Below are positions 1 through 9,360 of a stretch of 64,000 nt of DNA, one piece after another. The stretch comes from Solimonas fluminis (lineage in GTDB: Bacteria; Pseudomonadota; Gammaproteobacteria; Nevskiales; Nevskiaceae): assembly GCF_002930645.1 (NCBI RefSeq), contig NZ_PSNW01000005.1, forward strand, positions 124,001 to 188,000. Direction: 5' to 3'. Under the pieces are notes generated by a model, which was not told the origin of the DNA, did not search any database, and saw only the letters and a program-made list of their open reading frames with translations. Every line of letters starts with the position of its first letter. Position 1 is the stretch's first letter. The translations under genes were made by a program, and so were the position numbers.

Positions 1-2
1 TG

Positions 3-911
3 CAGCGGCTGACCCAGGAACATACCCGCGTCTTCTTCTTCTCGCTGGGCAAGCTCGGACGCAATCCCGTGGGCACGCTGCTGACCGCCCTGGTGATCGG
101 CGTGGCCCTGGCGCTGCCGGCCGGCATGCACGTGCTGACGCAGAACCTCAGCAAGATCTCCTACAGCTGGCAGGACTCGCTGCAGCTGTCGCTGTTCCTG
201 AAGGATTCGGTCAGCACCGAGCGTGGGGCCGCACTGGCCCGCGAGATCCGCGGCCGTCCCGGCGTGCAGGCCACGCGCTACATCTCGCGCGAGCAGTCGC
301 TGGCCGAGTTCCGCAGCCAGTCCGGCTTCGGCGATGCCCTGGACGTGCTGCAGGACAACCCCCTGCCGGCGGTGATCGCGGTGACGCCGGAGCGCGGCCG
401 CAACAAGCTGCAGGTGGAGGTGCTGCTGGGCGAACTGACCCGGCTGCCGGAAGTGGACCTGGCCAAGCTCGACCAGAAATGGCTGGAGCGGCTCTACGCC
501 ATCCTCGGCATCATCGACCGGGCGGTGTTCATCGTCGGCCTGCTGCTCGGCATCGCCGTGGTGGTGACCGTGGGCAACACCATCCGCCTGGACATCGAGG
601 CGCGGCGCGAGGAGATCAGCGTGATGAAGCTGATCGGCGCTCCCGACAGCTTCATCCGCCGGCCCTTCCTCTATACCGGCTTCTGGTACGGACTGGCCGG
701 CAGCGTGTTCGCGCTGGTCCTGGTCCTGGCCGGCACCCTGGCCCTGTCCGGGCCCAGCGAGACCCTGGCCTCGCTGTACGACAGCAGCTTCACCCTCAGC
801 GGCCTGTCCTTCGGCTCCAGCCTGCTGCTGCTGCTGACCGGCATCGTGCTGGGCTGGATCGGCGCCTGGATCACCGTCTGGCGGCATCTGGCCGACATCC
901 AACCCCAGTAG
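3..911 (+). CDS. ftsX: Cell division protein FtsX, permease subunit of FtsEX (5' end outside window)
   Basis: Membrane subunit of the FtsEX ABC-type complex, which couples ATP hydrolysis by FtsE to activation of septal peptidoglycan hydrolases. The reading frame is open from the first bases of the window, so the start lies upstream; 302 residues are visible. The N-terminal cytoplasmic stretch is followed by a first membrane helix (LLTALVIGVALALPAG), a periplasmic domain of about 100 residues, then three helices at the C-terminus, the usual FtsX 1+3 layout. A GTG at position 69 is in frame but falls just before the first helix and would remove the cytoplasmic tail, so I do not take it as the start. 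The next gene is rpoH, as in many gammaproteobacteria (ftsY-ftsE-ftsX-rpoH). Identification is secure. Confidence 0.95.
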   Translation, partial: QRLTQEHTRVFFFSLGKLGRNPVGTLLTALVIGVALALPAGMHVLTQNLSKISYSWQDSLQLSLFLKDSVSTERGAALAREIRGRPGVQATRYISREQSLAEFRSQSGFGDALDVLQDNPLPAVIAVTPERGRNKLQVEVLLGELTRLPEVDLAKLDQKWLERLYAILGIIDRAVFIVGLLLGIAVVVTVGNTIRLDIEARREEISVMKLIGAPDSFIRRPFLYTGFWYGLAGSVFALVLVLAGTLALSGPSETLASLYDSSFTLSGLSFGSSLLLLLTGIVLGWIGAWITVWRHLADIQPQ

Positions 912-912
912 C

Positions 913-940
913 CTTGTAAATCATGTACTTAGCCCCACTG
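913..940 (+). promoter_or_regulatory. Candidate heat-shock (sigma-32-like) promoter of rpoH
   Basis: CTTGTAA (consensus CTTGAAA, 6 of 7) is followed after 13 nt by CCCCACT (consensus CCCCATnT). The spacing lies in the normal sigma-32 range. It would start transcription near position 946, about 25 nt before the CIRCE element. The CCCCA half is also part of a short GC-rich dyad (GCCCC..GGGGC) that could instead end ftsX transcription. Pattern match only. Confidence 0.5.
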
Positions 941-969
941 GGGGCGAAATCCGGAACTTCCAGGGGGGC

Positions 970-996
970 TTAGCACTCCAATCCGCCGAGTGCTAA
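970..996. promoter_or_regulatory. Perfect CIRCE operator (HrcA site) in the rpoH leader
   Basis: TTAGCACTC, a 9-nt spacer, then GAGTGCTAA: both arms match the CIRCE consensus exactly. HrcA binds CIRCE in the promoter or leader of groE and dnaK operons and represses them until heat shock. Here the only gene downstream is rpoH, whose ATG is 27 nt further on, so the sequence places the heat-shock sigma factor under HrcA control. Confidence 0.93.
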
Positions 997-1023
997 CATG
1001 GCCTCAACGAAGGGAGTGAACGC

Positions 1024-1905
<882 letters not shown>

Positions 1906-1927
1906 CGCCAGGCCGCGAGCGAATCCG

Positions 1928-1956
1928 GGCCCGCGCCATGCGCGGGCCTTTTCTTT
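1928..1956 (+). terminator. Rho-independent terminator after rpoH
   Basis: A perfect 9-bp stem (GGCCCGCGC/GCGCGGGCC) with a CAT loop is followed by TTTTCTTT. It separates rpoH from the methyltransferase gene. Confidence 0.9.
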
Positions 1957-1973
1957 AGGCGCCAAGGAACCCC

Positions 1974-2639
1974 ATGGCGGACGACAAGGCCACCAGGCTG
2001 CAACAGAGCTGGATCCACAACGCCGCCGGCTGGACCGCCGCCGTGCGCGAGGGCCGCATCGAAAGCCGCCGCCTGGCCACCGACGCCGCGATCCTCGCCG
2101 CCATCCGGCGCCACCGCCCCGCCCGCCTGCTGGACCTCGGCTGCGGCGAAGGCTGGCTGTGCCGCGCCGTGGCCGCCGAGGGCATCGAAGCCATCGGCAT
2201 CGACGCCTCGGCGCCCCTGATCGAAGCCGCGCGCGCGGCCGGCGGCGCGCGCTACGAAGTCATGGGCTACGAGCAGCTCGACCCGGCCACTCTCGGCCGC
2301 CACGACCTGCTGGTCTGCAACTTCGCCCTGCTCGACGACCGCCTGCCGGCGCTGCTGCAACGCCTGCACGCCCTGCGCACGGCGTCCGGCCGGCTGCTGA
2401 TCCAGACCCTCCACCCCGGTGATGCCGGGGGCGAAGGCTGGCGCGAGGAACTCTTCGAGGCCTTCGGCGGCGGTTTTCCCGCGGCCATGCCCTGGTACTT
2501 CCGCTCGCGCGACGCCTGGCTCGCCGCCCTGCGCGAAGCCGGCTGGGGCGATATCGTGATCGCCGAGCCCCTCCACCCCCACAGCGGTACGCCGGCCTCG
2601 CTGCTGCTCGACGCCGGCCCCACGGAACTCCCTGCATGA
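1974..2639 (+). CDS. Class I SAM-dependent methyltransferase
   Basis: 221-residue soluble methyltransferase. Motif I (LLDLGCGEGWLCRAVA) near residue 45 and the acidic end of strand beta-2 (AIGIDAS) define the SAM-binding Rossmann fold; a CNFALL stretch fits the later core motif. The substrate cannot be told from the sequence. It overlaps the next gene by ATGA and so is translationally coupled to a CoA-binding-domain protein, which suggests a shared transcript with its own promoter after the rpoH terminator. Confidence 0.85.
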   Translation: MADDKATRLQQSWIHNAAGWTAAVREGRIESRRLATDAAILAAIRRHRPARLLDLGCGEGWLCRAVAAEGIEAIGIDASAPLIEAARAAGGARYEVMGYEQLDPATLGRHDLLVCNFALLDDRLPALLQRLHALRTASGRLLIQTLHPGDAGGEGWREELFEAFGGGFPAAMPWYFRSRDAWLAALREAGWGDIVIAEPLHPHSGTPASLLLDAGPTELPA

Positions 2640-3079
2640 ACTGGCAAGACCACCTGCTCACCACCCCCGCCCAGATCGAGGCCCTGCTGGGGCGCCTGCG
2701 CCGCGTCGCCGTGCTGGGCATGCGCAGCGAGCGCCTGGCCGACCGCCCTGCGCACTACGTGCCGGCGGCCCTGAAGGACATGGGCCTGAAGATCGTGCCG
2801 GTGGACCTGCACGAACCGGCGCTGCAGACCATCCTCGGCGAACCGGTCTACCGCCGCCTGGCCGACATCCCCGGCGACATCGACCTGGTCGACGTCTTCC
2901 GCCGCCCGGTCGACATCCCCGGCCATCTCGACGACATCCTCGCCAAGCGCCCCGCCGCCGTCTGGCTGCAGACCGGCATCCGGCACGACGCCGTGGCCGA
3001 GCGGCTGGCACGCGAGGGCATCGACGTGGTTCAGGACCACTGCCTGATGGTGGAATACCGGCGCTGGCGGGCGCGGTAG
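2636..3079 (+). CDS. CoA-binding (YccU-like) domain protein
   Basis: 147-residue single-domain protein with the CoA-binding Rossmann fold of the succinyl-CoA synthetase alpha subunit N-terminus. Visible features are the early strand-loop (RRVAVLGMRSERLADRPAHYV), the VDVFRRP segment and the end motif DHCLMVEYRRW typical of YccU-like proteins. It lacks the ligase domain, so it probably binds CoA or a nucleotide without catalysis. The start codon overlaps the methyltransferase stop (ATGA). The biochemical role of these proteins is unknown. Confidence 0.82.
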   Translation: MNWQDHLLTTPAQIEALLGRLRRVAVLGMRSERLADRPAHYVPAALKDMGLKIVPVDLHEPALQTILGEPVYRRLADIPGDIDLVDVFRRPVDIPGHLDDILAKRPAAVWLQTGIRHDAVAERLAREGIDVVQDHCLMVEYRRWRAR

Positions 3080-3163
3080 GTCCGCTGGCTCTGGCGCCAT
3101 CCACAGCGGCCCCGCGGCCGACTACCATCGGCGCATCCGCAAGCCTCCTCTCCGGAGAATCCC

Positions 3164-3979
3164 ATGCAGCAACGCATCTTCATCACCGGCGGCGCCTCCG
3201 GCCTCGGCCGGGCCCTGGCGGAACGCTATGCCCGCGAGGGCTGGCGCGTCTGCGTCGCCGACATCGATCCCGCCAAGGGCGCCGCCACCGTGGCCGCGCT
3301 GGCCCAGTACGGCGGCGGCGGCCACTACCTGAACTGCGACGTGCGCCGCGAGGCCGACCTGCAGGCGGCGGCCGACTGGCTGCAGTACCACTGGGGCGGT
3401 GTCGACGTGGTGGTGAACAATGCCGGCGTCGCCGTGGCCGGCGGCATCGGCGAGCTGCCGATGCGCGACTGGGAGTGGATCACCGACATCAACCTGCTGG
3501 GCGTGGCCCGCGGCTGCAAGGTGTTCACGCCGCTGTTCCGCGCCCAGGGCCACGGCTACTTCATCAACGTCGCCTCCATGGCCGGCCTGATCCACCCGCC
3601 GAAGATGGCCGCCTACTGCGCCACCAAGGCGGCGGTGGTGGCGCTGTCCGAGGTGCTGGCGGTGGAACTGGCCAGCGACCGCATCGGCGTCTCGGTGGTC
3701 TGCCCGGACTTCTTCCGCACCAACCTCGCCGACTCGCTGCGCGCCAGCGACGACCAGGTGGCGGCATTGACCCGCAAGCTGGTGACGCGCGCCCGCGTCA
3801 GCGCCGAGGAGATCGCCGACCAGGTGTTCGCCGGCGTGGCCGAGGGCCGCTTCCGCATCGTCACCCACCGCCGCGGCTACGTCGCCTGGATGGCCAAGCG
3901 CCTGCTGCCCTGGCGCGCCTTCTCGGCGGCGGTCCGCCGTGAAGCCGGGCGCATGATGGCACCGCGCAAGGCCGGCTGA
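3164..3979 (+). CDS. Short-chain dehydrogenase/reductase (SDR family)
   Basis: 271-residue classical SDR. The nucleotide-binding motif TGGASGLG is at residues 8-15, the NNAGVA motif follows in the usual place, and the catalytic Ser, Tyr and Lys are visible as the NVASMAG serine and the YCATK tetrad. The C-terminal 30 residues are basic and hydrophobic (RRGYVAWMAKRLLPWRAF), as in SDRs acting on lipid-like substrates at the membrane. The ATG follows CGGAGAATCCC. A second SDR lies 26 nt downstream on the same strand, so the pair may process one substrate. The substrate is unknown. Confidence 0.88.
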   Translation: MQQRIFITGGASGLGRALAERYAREGWRVCVADIDPAKGAATVAALAQYGGGGHYLNCDVRREADLQAAADWLQYHWGGVDVVVNNAGVAVAGGIGELPMRDWEWITDINLLGVARGCKVFTPLFRAQGHGYFINVASMAGLIHPPKMAAYCATKAAVVALSEVLAVELASDRIGVSVVCPDFFRTNLADSLRASDDQVAALTRKLVTRARVSAEEIADQVFAGVAEGRFRIVTHRRGYVAWMAKRLLPWRAFSAAVRREAGRMMAPRKAG

Positions 3980-4005
3980 GCCGGCAGCACGACAAGGACA
4001 CTCCG

Positions 4006-4752
4006 ATGCGCAAGACCATCCTCATCACCGGCGCCTCCTCGGGCCTGGGCCGCGGCATGGCCCGCGAGTTCGCCAAGGCCGGCCGCAACCTCGCGCTCTG
4101 CGCGCGCCGCACCGAGCGCCTGGCCGAGCTGAAGGCCGAACTGGAAGCCGCGCACCCGGACATCCGCGTGTCGATCCGCGCGCTCGACGTCAACCAGTAC
4201 GAACAGGTGTTCGAGGTCTTCGAGGCCTTCCGCGAGGAATTCGGCGGGCTGGACCGCGTGATCGTCAACGCCGGCATCGGCAAGGGCCAGCCGATCGGCA
4301 CCGGCTACTTCCACGCCAACCGCAAGACGGCGGAGACCAACTTCGTCGCCGCGCTGGCGCAGTGCGAGGCCGCGGTGGAGATCTTCCGCGCGCAGAACGC
4401 CGGCCATCTCGTCATGATCTCGTCGATGAGTGCCGTCCGCGGCATGCCGCGCAACCTCACCACCTACGCCGCCAGCAAGGCCGCCGTCGCCGCCTTGGCC
4501 GAGGGCATCCGCGCCGACCTGCTGCGCACGCCGATCCGGGTCAGCACCATCTTCCCGGGCTACATCCGCTCCGAGATCAACGAGAAGGTGAAGAAGACCC
4601 CGTTCATGGTCGACACCGAGACCGGCTGCCGCGCCCTGGTGGCCGCCATCGAGCGCGAGCCGGCGGACGCCTCGGTGCCGCGCTGGCCCTGGGCAGCGCT
4701 GGGCTTCCTGATGAAGCGGCTGCCGCTGTCGGTCGTCTCCAAGATGGCCTAG
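4006..4752 (+). CDS. Short-chain dehydrogenase/reductase (SDR family)
   Basis: 248-residue classical SDR. Motifs: TGASSGLG at residues 7-14, NAGIG, the catalytic serine in ISSMS and the YAASK tetrad. The C-terminus again has a basic-hydrophobic end (LGFLMKRLPLSVV). It follows another SDR closely but is not its recent duplicate, since only core motifs are shared. The gene ends just before a cluster of dispersed inverted repeats. Substrate unknown; oxidation or reduction of a hydroxyl/keto lipid would fit the pair but is a guess. Confidence 0.88.
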   Translation: MRKTILITGASSGLGRGMAREFAKAGRNLALCARRTERLAELKAELEAAHPDIRVSIRALDVNQYEQVFEVFEAFREEFGGLDRVIVNAGIGKGQPIGTGYFHANRKTAETNFVAALAQCEAAVEIFRAQNAGHLVMISSMSAVRGMPRNLTTYAASKAAVAALAEGIRADLLRTPIRVSTIFPGYIRSEINEKVKKTPFMVDTETGCRALVAAIEREPADASVPRWPWAALGFLMKRLPLSVVSKMA

Positions 4753-4771
4753 TCCACCCCACAAAACTTCC

Positions 4772-4869
4772 GTTCGCACTGAGCCTGTCGAAGTGCGAAC
4801 TTCCCCGAAGCCCGGTGACCTGAACGTTCACGCCTCGATCCCTCGACAAGCTCAGGATCAGCACGAACG
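4772..4869. repeat. Dispersed inverted repeat (family 1), one and a half copies
   Basis: GTTCGCACT..AGTGCGAAC forms a 9-bp perfect inverted repeat around the core GAGCCTGTCGA. About 40 nt later a partial copy in reverse orientation (CTCGACAAGCTCAGGATCAG..) appears. Related copies occur at 21436, 36228 and 37310, always between genes. Confidence 0.8.
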
Positions 4870-4899
4870 ATCCAGCCCACCATTGATGGAATGCGACAT

Positions 4900-5292
4900 A
4901 TGCGTATCCTCCACACCATGCTGCGCGTCGGCGACCTCGACCGCTCCATCGCCTTCTACACCGCCGTGCTCGACATGAAGCTGCTGAGCCGCAGGGACTA
5001 CCCGGAAGGCAAGTTCACCCTGGCCTTCCTCGGCTTCGGCGGCGGCAATGCCGACGGCGGCGCCGAGATCGAGCTGACGCACAACTGGGGCGTGGAGAAG
5101 TACGAGTTGGGCACGGCCTACGGCCACATCGCACTGGAGGTGGACGATGCCTATGCCGCCTGCGAACGGGTCAAGGCCCGCGGCGGCCGCGTCACCCGCG
5201 AGGCCGGCCCGATGAAGCACGGCAGTACCGTGATCGCCTTCGTCGAGGACCCGGATGGCTACAAGGTGGAATTCATCCAGCGCAAGGCCTGA
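4900..5292 (+). CDS. gloA: Lactoylglutathione lyase (glyoxalase I)
   Basis: Converts the hemithioacetal of methylglyoxal and glutathione to S-lactoylglutathione. 130 residues. The four metal ligands of the Ni-type bacterial enzyme are all present: H5, E58, H76 and E124. The N-terminus [16 protein letters not shown] aligns directly with E. coli GloA, which is why I start at the second ATG rather than the in-frame one three codons earlier; GGA lies at a suitable distance before it. A tail-to-tail MAPEG gene, also from a glutathione-related family, follows after 3 nt. Confidence 0.96.
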   Translation: MRILHTMLRVGDLDRSIAFYTAVLDMKLLSRRDYPEGKFTLAFLGFGGGNADGGAEIELTHNWGVEKYELGTAYGHIALEVDDAYAACERVKARGGRVTREAGPMKHGSTVIAFVEDPDGYKVEFIQRKA

Positions 5293-5295
5293 GGC

Positions 5296-5682
5296 TCAGG
5301 CGCGCAGGCAGGCCAGCAGCAGCCACAGCAGGCCCGCCACCTCCGCCAGGTAGGTCAAGCCGGCCGCCGCGCGGCGCAGGTTGAAGGCCGACCGCAGCAT
5401 GCCGGCCGCGTGCATCAGCCGCGCCGCGGTGAAACCCGGCACCAGCGCACCCAGCAGCGCGGCCGGTGCCGCGGCGAACTCCAGCGCCAGCACCACCAGG
5501 CCGAATACGGTGACGTGCTCCACGGCATTGCCGTGGGCGCGGATCGCCGCCTTCATCTCGGTCTTGCCGCCGTCGCCGTTGGCGACGCGGTGCTTCATGC
5601 GGTTGCGCGAGACGTTCAGCGCCAGCAGCGTGACCACCAGGGCATTGAGGGCGACGTACAGGACAAACCAGAAGTGCGGCAT
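5296..5682 (-). CDS. MAPEG family membrane protein
   Basis: 128-residue integral membrane protein with four predicted helices (start, about 60-80, 85-100 and the C-terminal LTYLAEVAGLLWLLL). The family signature R-A-x-x-N-x-x-E (RAHGNAVEHV) lies after the first helix. MAPEG proteins include microsomal glutathione transferases and related bacterial proteins of unknown substrate. It is the last gene of a minus-strand set with dusB and a YheT-like hydrolase, 12 nt after the latter. Confidence 0.85.
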   Translation of the reverse strand: MPHFWFVLYVALNALVVTLLALNVSRNRMKHRVANGDGGKTEMKAAIRAHGNAVEHVTVFGLVVLALEFAAAPAALLGALVPGFTAARLMHAAGMLRSAFNLRRAAAGLTYLAEVAGLLWLLLACLRA

Positions 5683-5694
5683 GCGATGCTCCCC

Positions 5695-6690
5695 TCAGGG
5701 CGGGCCGATCCAGTCCGCGATGCGTGATTCCAGCCAGTACTCCATGCGCCCGCCGGCACCGGCCGCGACGAAACCGACGTGGCCGCCGGTATGCGCCAGC
5801 TCCAGCGTCACCTGGGGGGCCAGCTGCGTCTCGCGCGGCACGATGTCCGGTGTCATGAAGGGATCGTCCAGCGAGTTGATCACCAGCGTCTGGCGGCGGA
5901 TCAGGCCCAGGTACTGGCCGCAGGCGGCGCGCTGGTAGTAGTCCTGGGCGTCGCGGTAGCCGTTGAGCGGCGCGGTGTAGGCGTCGTCGAACTCGCCGAA
6001 GTCACGCGCCCGCATCGTCGCCTCCAGATCCACGCCCGGCGGCACCGGCACCTTCTGGTGCTTGAGGCGTACCGCCTTCTTGAGGTCGCCCAGCATGCGC
6101 TGCTGGTAGATGCGCGAGAAGCCGCGGCGCAGGCGATCGACGCACTCGTGCAGGCGGAACGGCACGCTCGCCGCCACGGCCCGCTCCGGCAGGGCCGCTT
6201 CACCCTCCTCGCTCATCGCCTTGAGCAGCACGTTGCCGCCCAGCGACCAGCCCACCGACACCAGCCGCACTCCGGGCTCGCGCGCATGCAGCTGCTGCCA
6301 CAGCCAGCGCAGGTCGGCGGTGTCGCCGTGGTTGTAGAGCCGCTGCGTGCGGTTGGGCTCGCCAGCCCCGCGCAGCAGCAGGATGGCGATGCGCCAGCCC
6401 TTCGCGGCCAGGCGCTGCGTCAGGCCGCGAAGATATTTGGACTGGAAGCCGCCGGTGAGGCCGTGGATCAGCACGGCGATGGACGCGCCGGCGTTCTGCT
6501 CGCCGCTCCACCCCACGTCGATGAAATCGCCGTCCGGCGTCTCCATGCGTTCCACCCGCAGCGGGATCGCCGGCGGGCTGCGCAGCAGGAAGGGGCTCAG
6601 CGTCTGCAGGTGCGGATTGCGCAGCAGCGGGTGGGGACGGAACTCGCTGCGGATGACGCGGCCGTGGGGGGCGGGGGCGTCGTTGGACAT
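5695..6690 (-). CDS. YheT-like alpha/beta hydrolase
   Basis: 331-residue serine hydrolase of the YheT/ABHD1-3 family. The N-terminal signature FRPHPLLRNPHLQTL is characteristic. The oxyanion region VLIHGLTGG and the nucleophile elbow GWSLGGN are intact, followed by a late acid (SLDDPFMTP) and the catalytic histidine near the end (HTGGHVGF). I start at MSND, whose ATG shares one base with the dusB stop (TGATG); upstream in-frame residues look like non-coding translation. Family members act on acyl esters, but the physiological substrate is not settled. Confidence 0.9.
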   Translation of the reverse strand: MSNDAPAPHGRVIRSEFRPHPLLRNPHLQTLSPFLLRSPPAIPLRVERMETPDGDFIDVGWSGEQNAGASIAVLIHGLTGGFQSKYLRGLTQRLAAKGWRIAILLLRGAGEPNRTQRLYNHGDTADLRWLWQQLHAREPGVRLVSVGWSLGGNVLLKAMSEEGEAALPERAVAASVPFRLHECVDRLRRGFSRIYQQRMLGDLKKAVRLKHQKVPVPPGVDLEATMRARDFGEFDDAYTAPLNGYRDAQDYYQRAACGQYLGLIRRQTLVINSLDDPFMTPDIVPRETQLAPQVTLELAHTGGHVGFVAAGAGGRMEYWLESRIADWIGPP

Positions 6691-7697
6691 CAGGCAACCT
6701 CGGGCAATGCCGGCTGGCTCAGGAATTCGTCGACGCAGCGCCGCTGCTCGCCGACGTCGGTCAGGCGGTTCACCGCCTGCCAGAACGCGGCCGCACCGGG
6801 CTCGGCCTGGCAATACCACTGGATGTGCTTGCGCGCCACGCGCACGCCGCGGCCCTCGCCGTAGAAGGCGTAGAGCGCATCGAGGTGTTCCAGCAGCCAG
6901 CGGCGCTGCTCGAAGCGCGTCGGCGCCGGCAGCTTATCGCCGGTGGCCAGGTAGTGGGCGATCTCGCGGAAGATCCAGGGCCGCCCCTGCGCGGCGCGGC
7001 CGACCATCACCGCGTCGCAACCGGTGTAGTCGAGCACCTGCTTCGCCTTCTCCGGCGAGTCGATGTCGCCGTTGGCGGTGACGGGGATGCGCAGCGCCTG
7101 CTTGATCGCGGCGATGGTGTCGTACTCGGCCAGGCCCTCGTACTGGTCCTCGCGCGTGCGGCCGTGGACCACCAGCGAGCGGATGCCGCTGTCCTCGGCG
7201 ATGCGGGCGATGGCCAGCCCGTTGCGGTGCGCGCGCGCCCAGCCGGTGCGGATCTTCAGCGTCACCGGCACCTCCACCGCGGCCACCACGGCGGCGCAGA
7301 TGCGCGCCACCAGGGCCTCGTCGCGCATCAGCGCCGAGCCGGAGTCGACCTTGCAGACCTTCTTGGCCGGACAGCCCATGTTGATGTCGATGATCTGCGC
7401 GCCCTGCGCCACGTTGACGCGCGCCGCCTCGGCCATCTGTTCCGGATCGTAGCCGGCGATCTGGACGGCGATGGGGCCGGGCTCGCCGGCATGGTCGCGG
7501 CGCAGCCGCGACTTCTCGGTATGCCAGAGGCTGGCGTCGGAGGTCGTCATCTCGGACACGGCCAGGCCCGCGCCGAGCCGCTTGCACAGCTGGCGGAAGG
7601 GCCGGTCGGTGACGCCGGCCATGGGGGCAAGCACGACCGGCGGCTCGATCCGGTAGTCGCCGATCTGCAGGAACGTCGAGTTATCCACAGCCTTCAT
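6690..7697 (-). CDS. dusB: tRNA-dihydrouridine synthase B
   Basis: FMN-dependent reduction of a D-loop uridine in tRNA. 335 residues. The FMN-barrel start LAPMAGVTDRPFR, the catalytic cysteine in INMGCPAKKV, and the distal motifs KIRTGW, HGRTR, ANGDI and MVGRAAQGRPW agree with DusB rather than DusA or DusC. The start at MKAVDN was chosen because residues further upstream are low-quality and run into the region of the divergent gene. In enterics dusB is followed by fis; here fis is absent and a YheT-like hydrolase is coupled through a one-base overlap. Confidence 0.95.
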   Translation of the reverse strand: MKAVDNSTFLQIGDYRIEPPVVLAPMAGVTDRPFRQLCKRLGAGLAVSEMTTSDASLWHTEKSRLRRDHAGEPGPIAVQIAGYDPEQMAEAARVNVAQGAQIIDINMGCPAKKVCKVDSGSALMRDEALVARICAAVVAAVEVPVTLKIRTGWARAHRNGLAIARIAEDSGIRSLVVHGRTREDQYEGLAEYDTIAAIKQALRIPVTANGDIDSPEKAKQVLDYTGCDAVMVGRAAQGRPWIFREIAHYLATGDKLPAPTRFEQRRWLLEHLDALYAFYGEGRGVRVARKHIQWYCQAEPGAAAFWQAVNRLTDVGEQRRCVDEFLSQPALPEVA

Positions 7698-7812
7698 TGT
7701 ACCCGCTGGCCCCGGCTCCACGTCATGGCCCCGGAGCCTCCCGGCGCCGGGGCATGTTGCCGCGGCGGCGCCAGCGTGTAGCATCGGCGCAACCCTGATC
7801 CCCCTGCCGCCG

Positions 7813-8526
7813 ATGGCCCGCCCAGACCCCTCCGAAGTCGCCTCTCCCTCCCTGTTCCTGCTGCTGTCGGAGCTGCGCGTCGGCGCCGAGCTGGCCCAGC
7901 ACTTCCTGCGCGGTCTCGGCGTGCGCGGCTTGCCGCGCGGCCGGGGCGAGCCGGTGATGGTGATCCCCGGCTTCGGCGCCAGCGACATCAATACGGCCGC
8001 GCTGCGCCGTGCGCTGAACCAGCTGGGCTACGAGGCCGTCGGCTGGGGCTGCGGCCGCAACATGGGCATGCGCCCGCAGGTCCGCGACCGCCTGTCGCAG
8101 AGCCTGCGCTCGCTCTGCGAGGAACGCGGCCAGAAGGTGACGCTGATCGGCTGGAGCCTGGGCGGCGTGTTCGCCCGCGAGATGGCGCGCCACCAGCCGC
8201 AGTGCGTGCGCCGCGTGTTCACGCTGGGCAGCCCCTTCAACGGCCACCCCAACGCCAACAACCTGGTCAAGCTGTTCGCCCTGATGAACCCGAAGATGCG
8301 CGGCGCCCCCGACATGGACGGATTCCGCCGCCGCATCCCCGCACCGCCGGTCCCCTGCACCGCGATCCACACCAAGAGCGACGGCATCGTTTCCTGGCAA
8401 TGCTCGGTGGAGACCGAAGGGGCCCAGATCGAGAACGTGGAAGTGCGCGGCACGCACTTCGGCCTGCCGCTGAACCCGCAGGTGCTCAAGGTCATCGCGG
8501 AGCGGATGGCCGCCGACGCCGGCTAG
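7813..8526 (+). CDS. Alpha/beta hydrolase, lipase/esterase-like
   Basis: 237 residues without signal peptide. The order of catalytic elements is clear: oxyanion loop VIPGFGASD, nucleophile GWSLGG, acid in KSDGIVSW and histidine in GTHFGLPL. The strand-loop FTLGSPFNG resembles polyhydroxyalkanoate- or triacylglycerol-lipase-like acyl hydrolases. It is divergent from dusB with about 115 nt between the starts. The substrate cannot be assigned. Confidence 0.83.
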   Translation: MARPDPSEVASPSLFLLLSELRVGAELAQHFLRGLGVRGLPRGRGEPVMVIPGFGASDINTAALRRALNQLGYEAVGWGCGRNMGMRPQVRDRLSQSLRSLCEERGQKVTLIGWSLGGVFAREMARHQPQCVRRVFTLGSPFNGHPNANNLVKLFALMNPKMRGAPDMDGFRRRIPAPPVPCTAIHTKSDGIVSWQCSVETEGAQIENVEVRGTHFGLPLNPQVLKVIAERMAADAG

Positions 8527-8530
8527 GGCT

Positions 8531-8788
8531 TCAGCCCGCAGCGGGCTCCACGAAGTCCGGCGGCACCGCGAAGCAATGCCCGCTGTAGCGGGCCTCGTCG
8601 CCCCGTCCGGTGGTGGCGCCGAAACCCAGCCACAGGTAGCCGTATGCGTCGATCTCCGTGATCGGGGCGCAGCGGCCGACGAAGGACTGCAGCTCGACCT
8701 GCTCATCGGCCGGAAGATCATGGGTGAGCCACGGCGGCAGCCCCAGCAGCCTGACCCGATCTCCGACCCGGAAACCTTGCGCGGCCAT
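8531..8788 (-). CDS. Small SH3-like hypothetical protein
   Basis: 85 residues. The opening FRVGDRVRLLGLPPWL resembles the start of KOW/SH3-type barrels that bind nucleic acid or protein, and the rest alternates short strands (ITEIDAYGYLWLGF). I do not recognise a named family. It is the last gene of a compact minus-strand group (rRNA methyltransferase, membrane protein, this gene) with gaps of 9 and 5 nt, so co-expression is likely. Confidence 0.65.
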   Translation of the reverse strand: MAAQGFRVGDRVRLLGLPPWLTHDLPADEQVELQSFVGRCAPITEIDAYGYLWLGFGATTGRGDEARYSGHCFAVPPDFVEPAAG

Positions 8789-8793
8789 CGGAC

Positions 8794-9351
8794 TCAGGCG
8801 TCTTCGCCGGCCGCGCGCGTGAATGCCTCGTCCACGCTTTCGATCAGCCGGGTCACCAGCTCGCCGAAGAACAGCGACAGCACCAGCCCGCCCACGGTCA
8901 GGCCCCAGAGCAGCCCCGGCTCGCCGCCGGCGGTACCCTGGGCCAGCACGCTCGCCGACATGAAGAAGAAGCCGCCACTCACCGCCAGCGTGCCCAGCAG
9001 CACGCCGACCATGCCGTACAGCGCCCCCCGCAGCGACTGCAGCGCCGGCCCGAAGCGCTCGGCGTGGCGCAGCGAGAAATGCCCGATCAGCAGCACCACG
9101 CGCCCCAGGTAGAGCCCGGCGCAGGCCAGCGCCGCGGCGCCGACCCAGGGCGTCAGCTGGCGCATGAACGCCGGCGGCGCCAGGCTCCAGAGGCTGATGC
9201 TGAGCACCAGCATCACCGGCAGCCAGCGGGTGAAGCGGATCGGCCGCGGCGAACCCCGGCCGTAGCGTTCCAGCACGCGCTGCTCGAACTCCGGCCAGCG
9301 CCGCCGGACGCGGCGGCGCAGCGAAGGGCGGGGCTGGCGGTACGGGCTCAT
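8794..9351 (-). CDS. Small integral membrane protein, unknown
   Basis: 185 residues. A basic, arginine-rich N-terminus of about 35 residues (RQPRPSLRRRVRRRWP) precedes four predicted helices: WLPVMLVLSISLWSL, WVGAAALACAGLYLG, LYGMVGVLLGTLAVSGGFFF and LLWGLTVGGLVLSLFFGEL. The C-terminus is acidic. No family recognised. Tight spacing to the upstream methyltransferase gene suggests a shared transcript, not a shared function. Confidence 0.75.
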   Translation of the reverse strand: MSPYRQPRPSLRRRVRRRWPEFEQRVLERYGRGSPRPIRFTRWLPVMLVLSISLWSLAPPAFMRQLTPWVGAAALACAGLYLGRVVLLIGHFSLRHAERFGPALQSLRGALYGMVGVLLGTLAVSGGFFFMSASVLAQGTAGGEPGLLWGLTVGGLVLSLFFGELVTRLIESVDEAFTRAAGEDA

Positions 9352-9360
9352 GGCCCTACG

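Noticed and set aside
6690-7697. A dusB-fis operon
   Set aside because: The gene after dusB is a YheT-like hydrolase; no Fis-like reading frame was found nearby.
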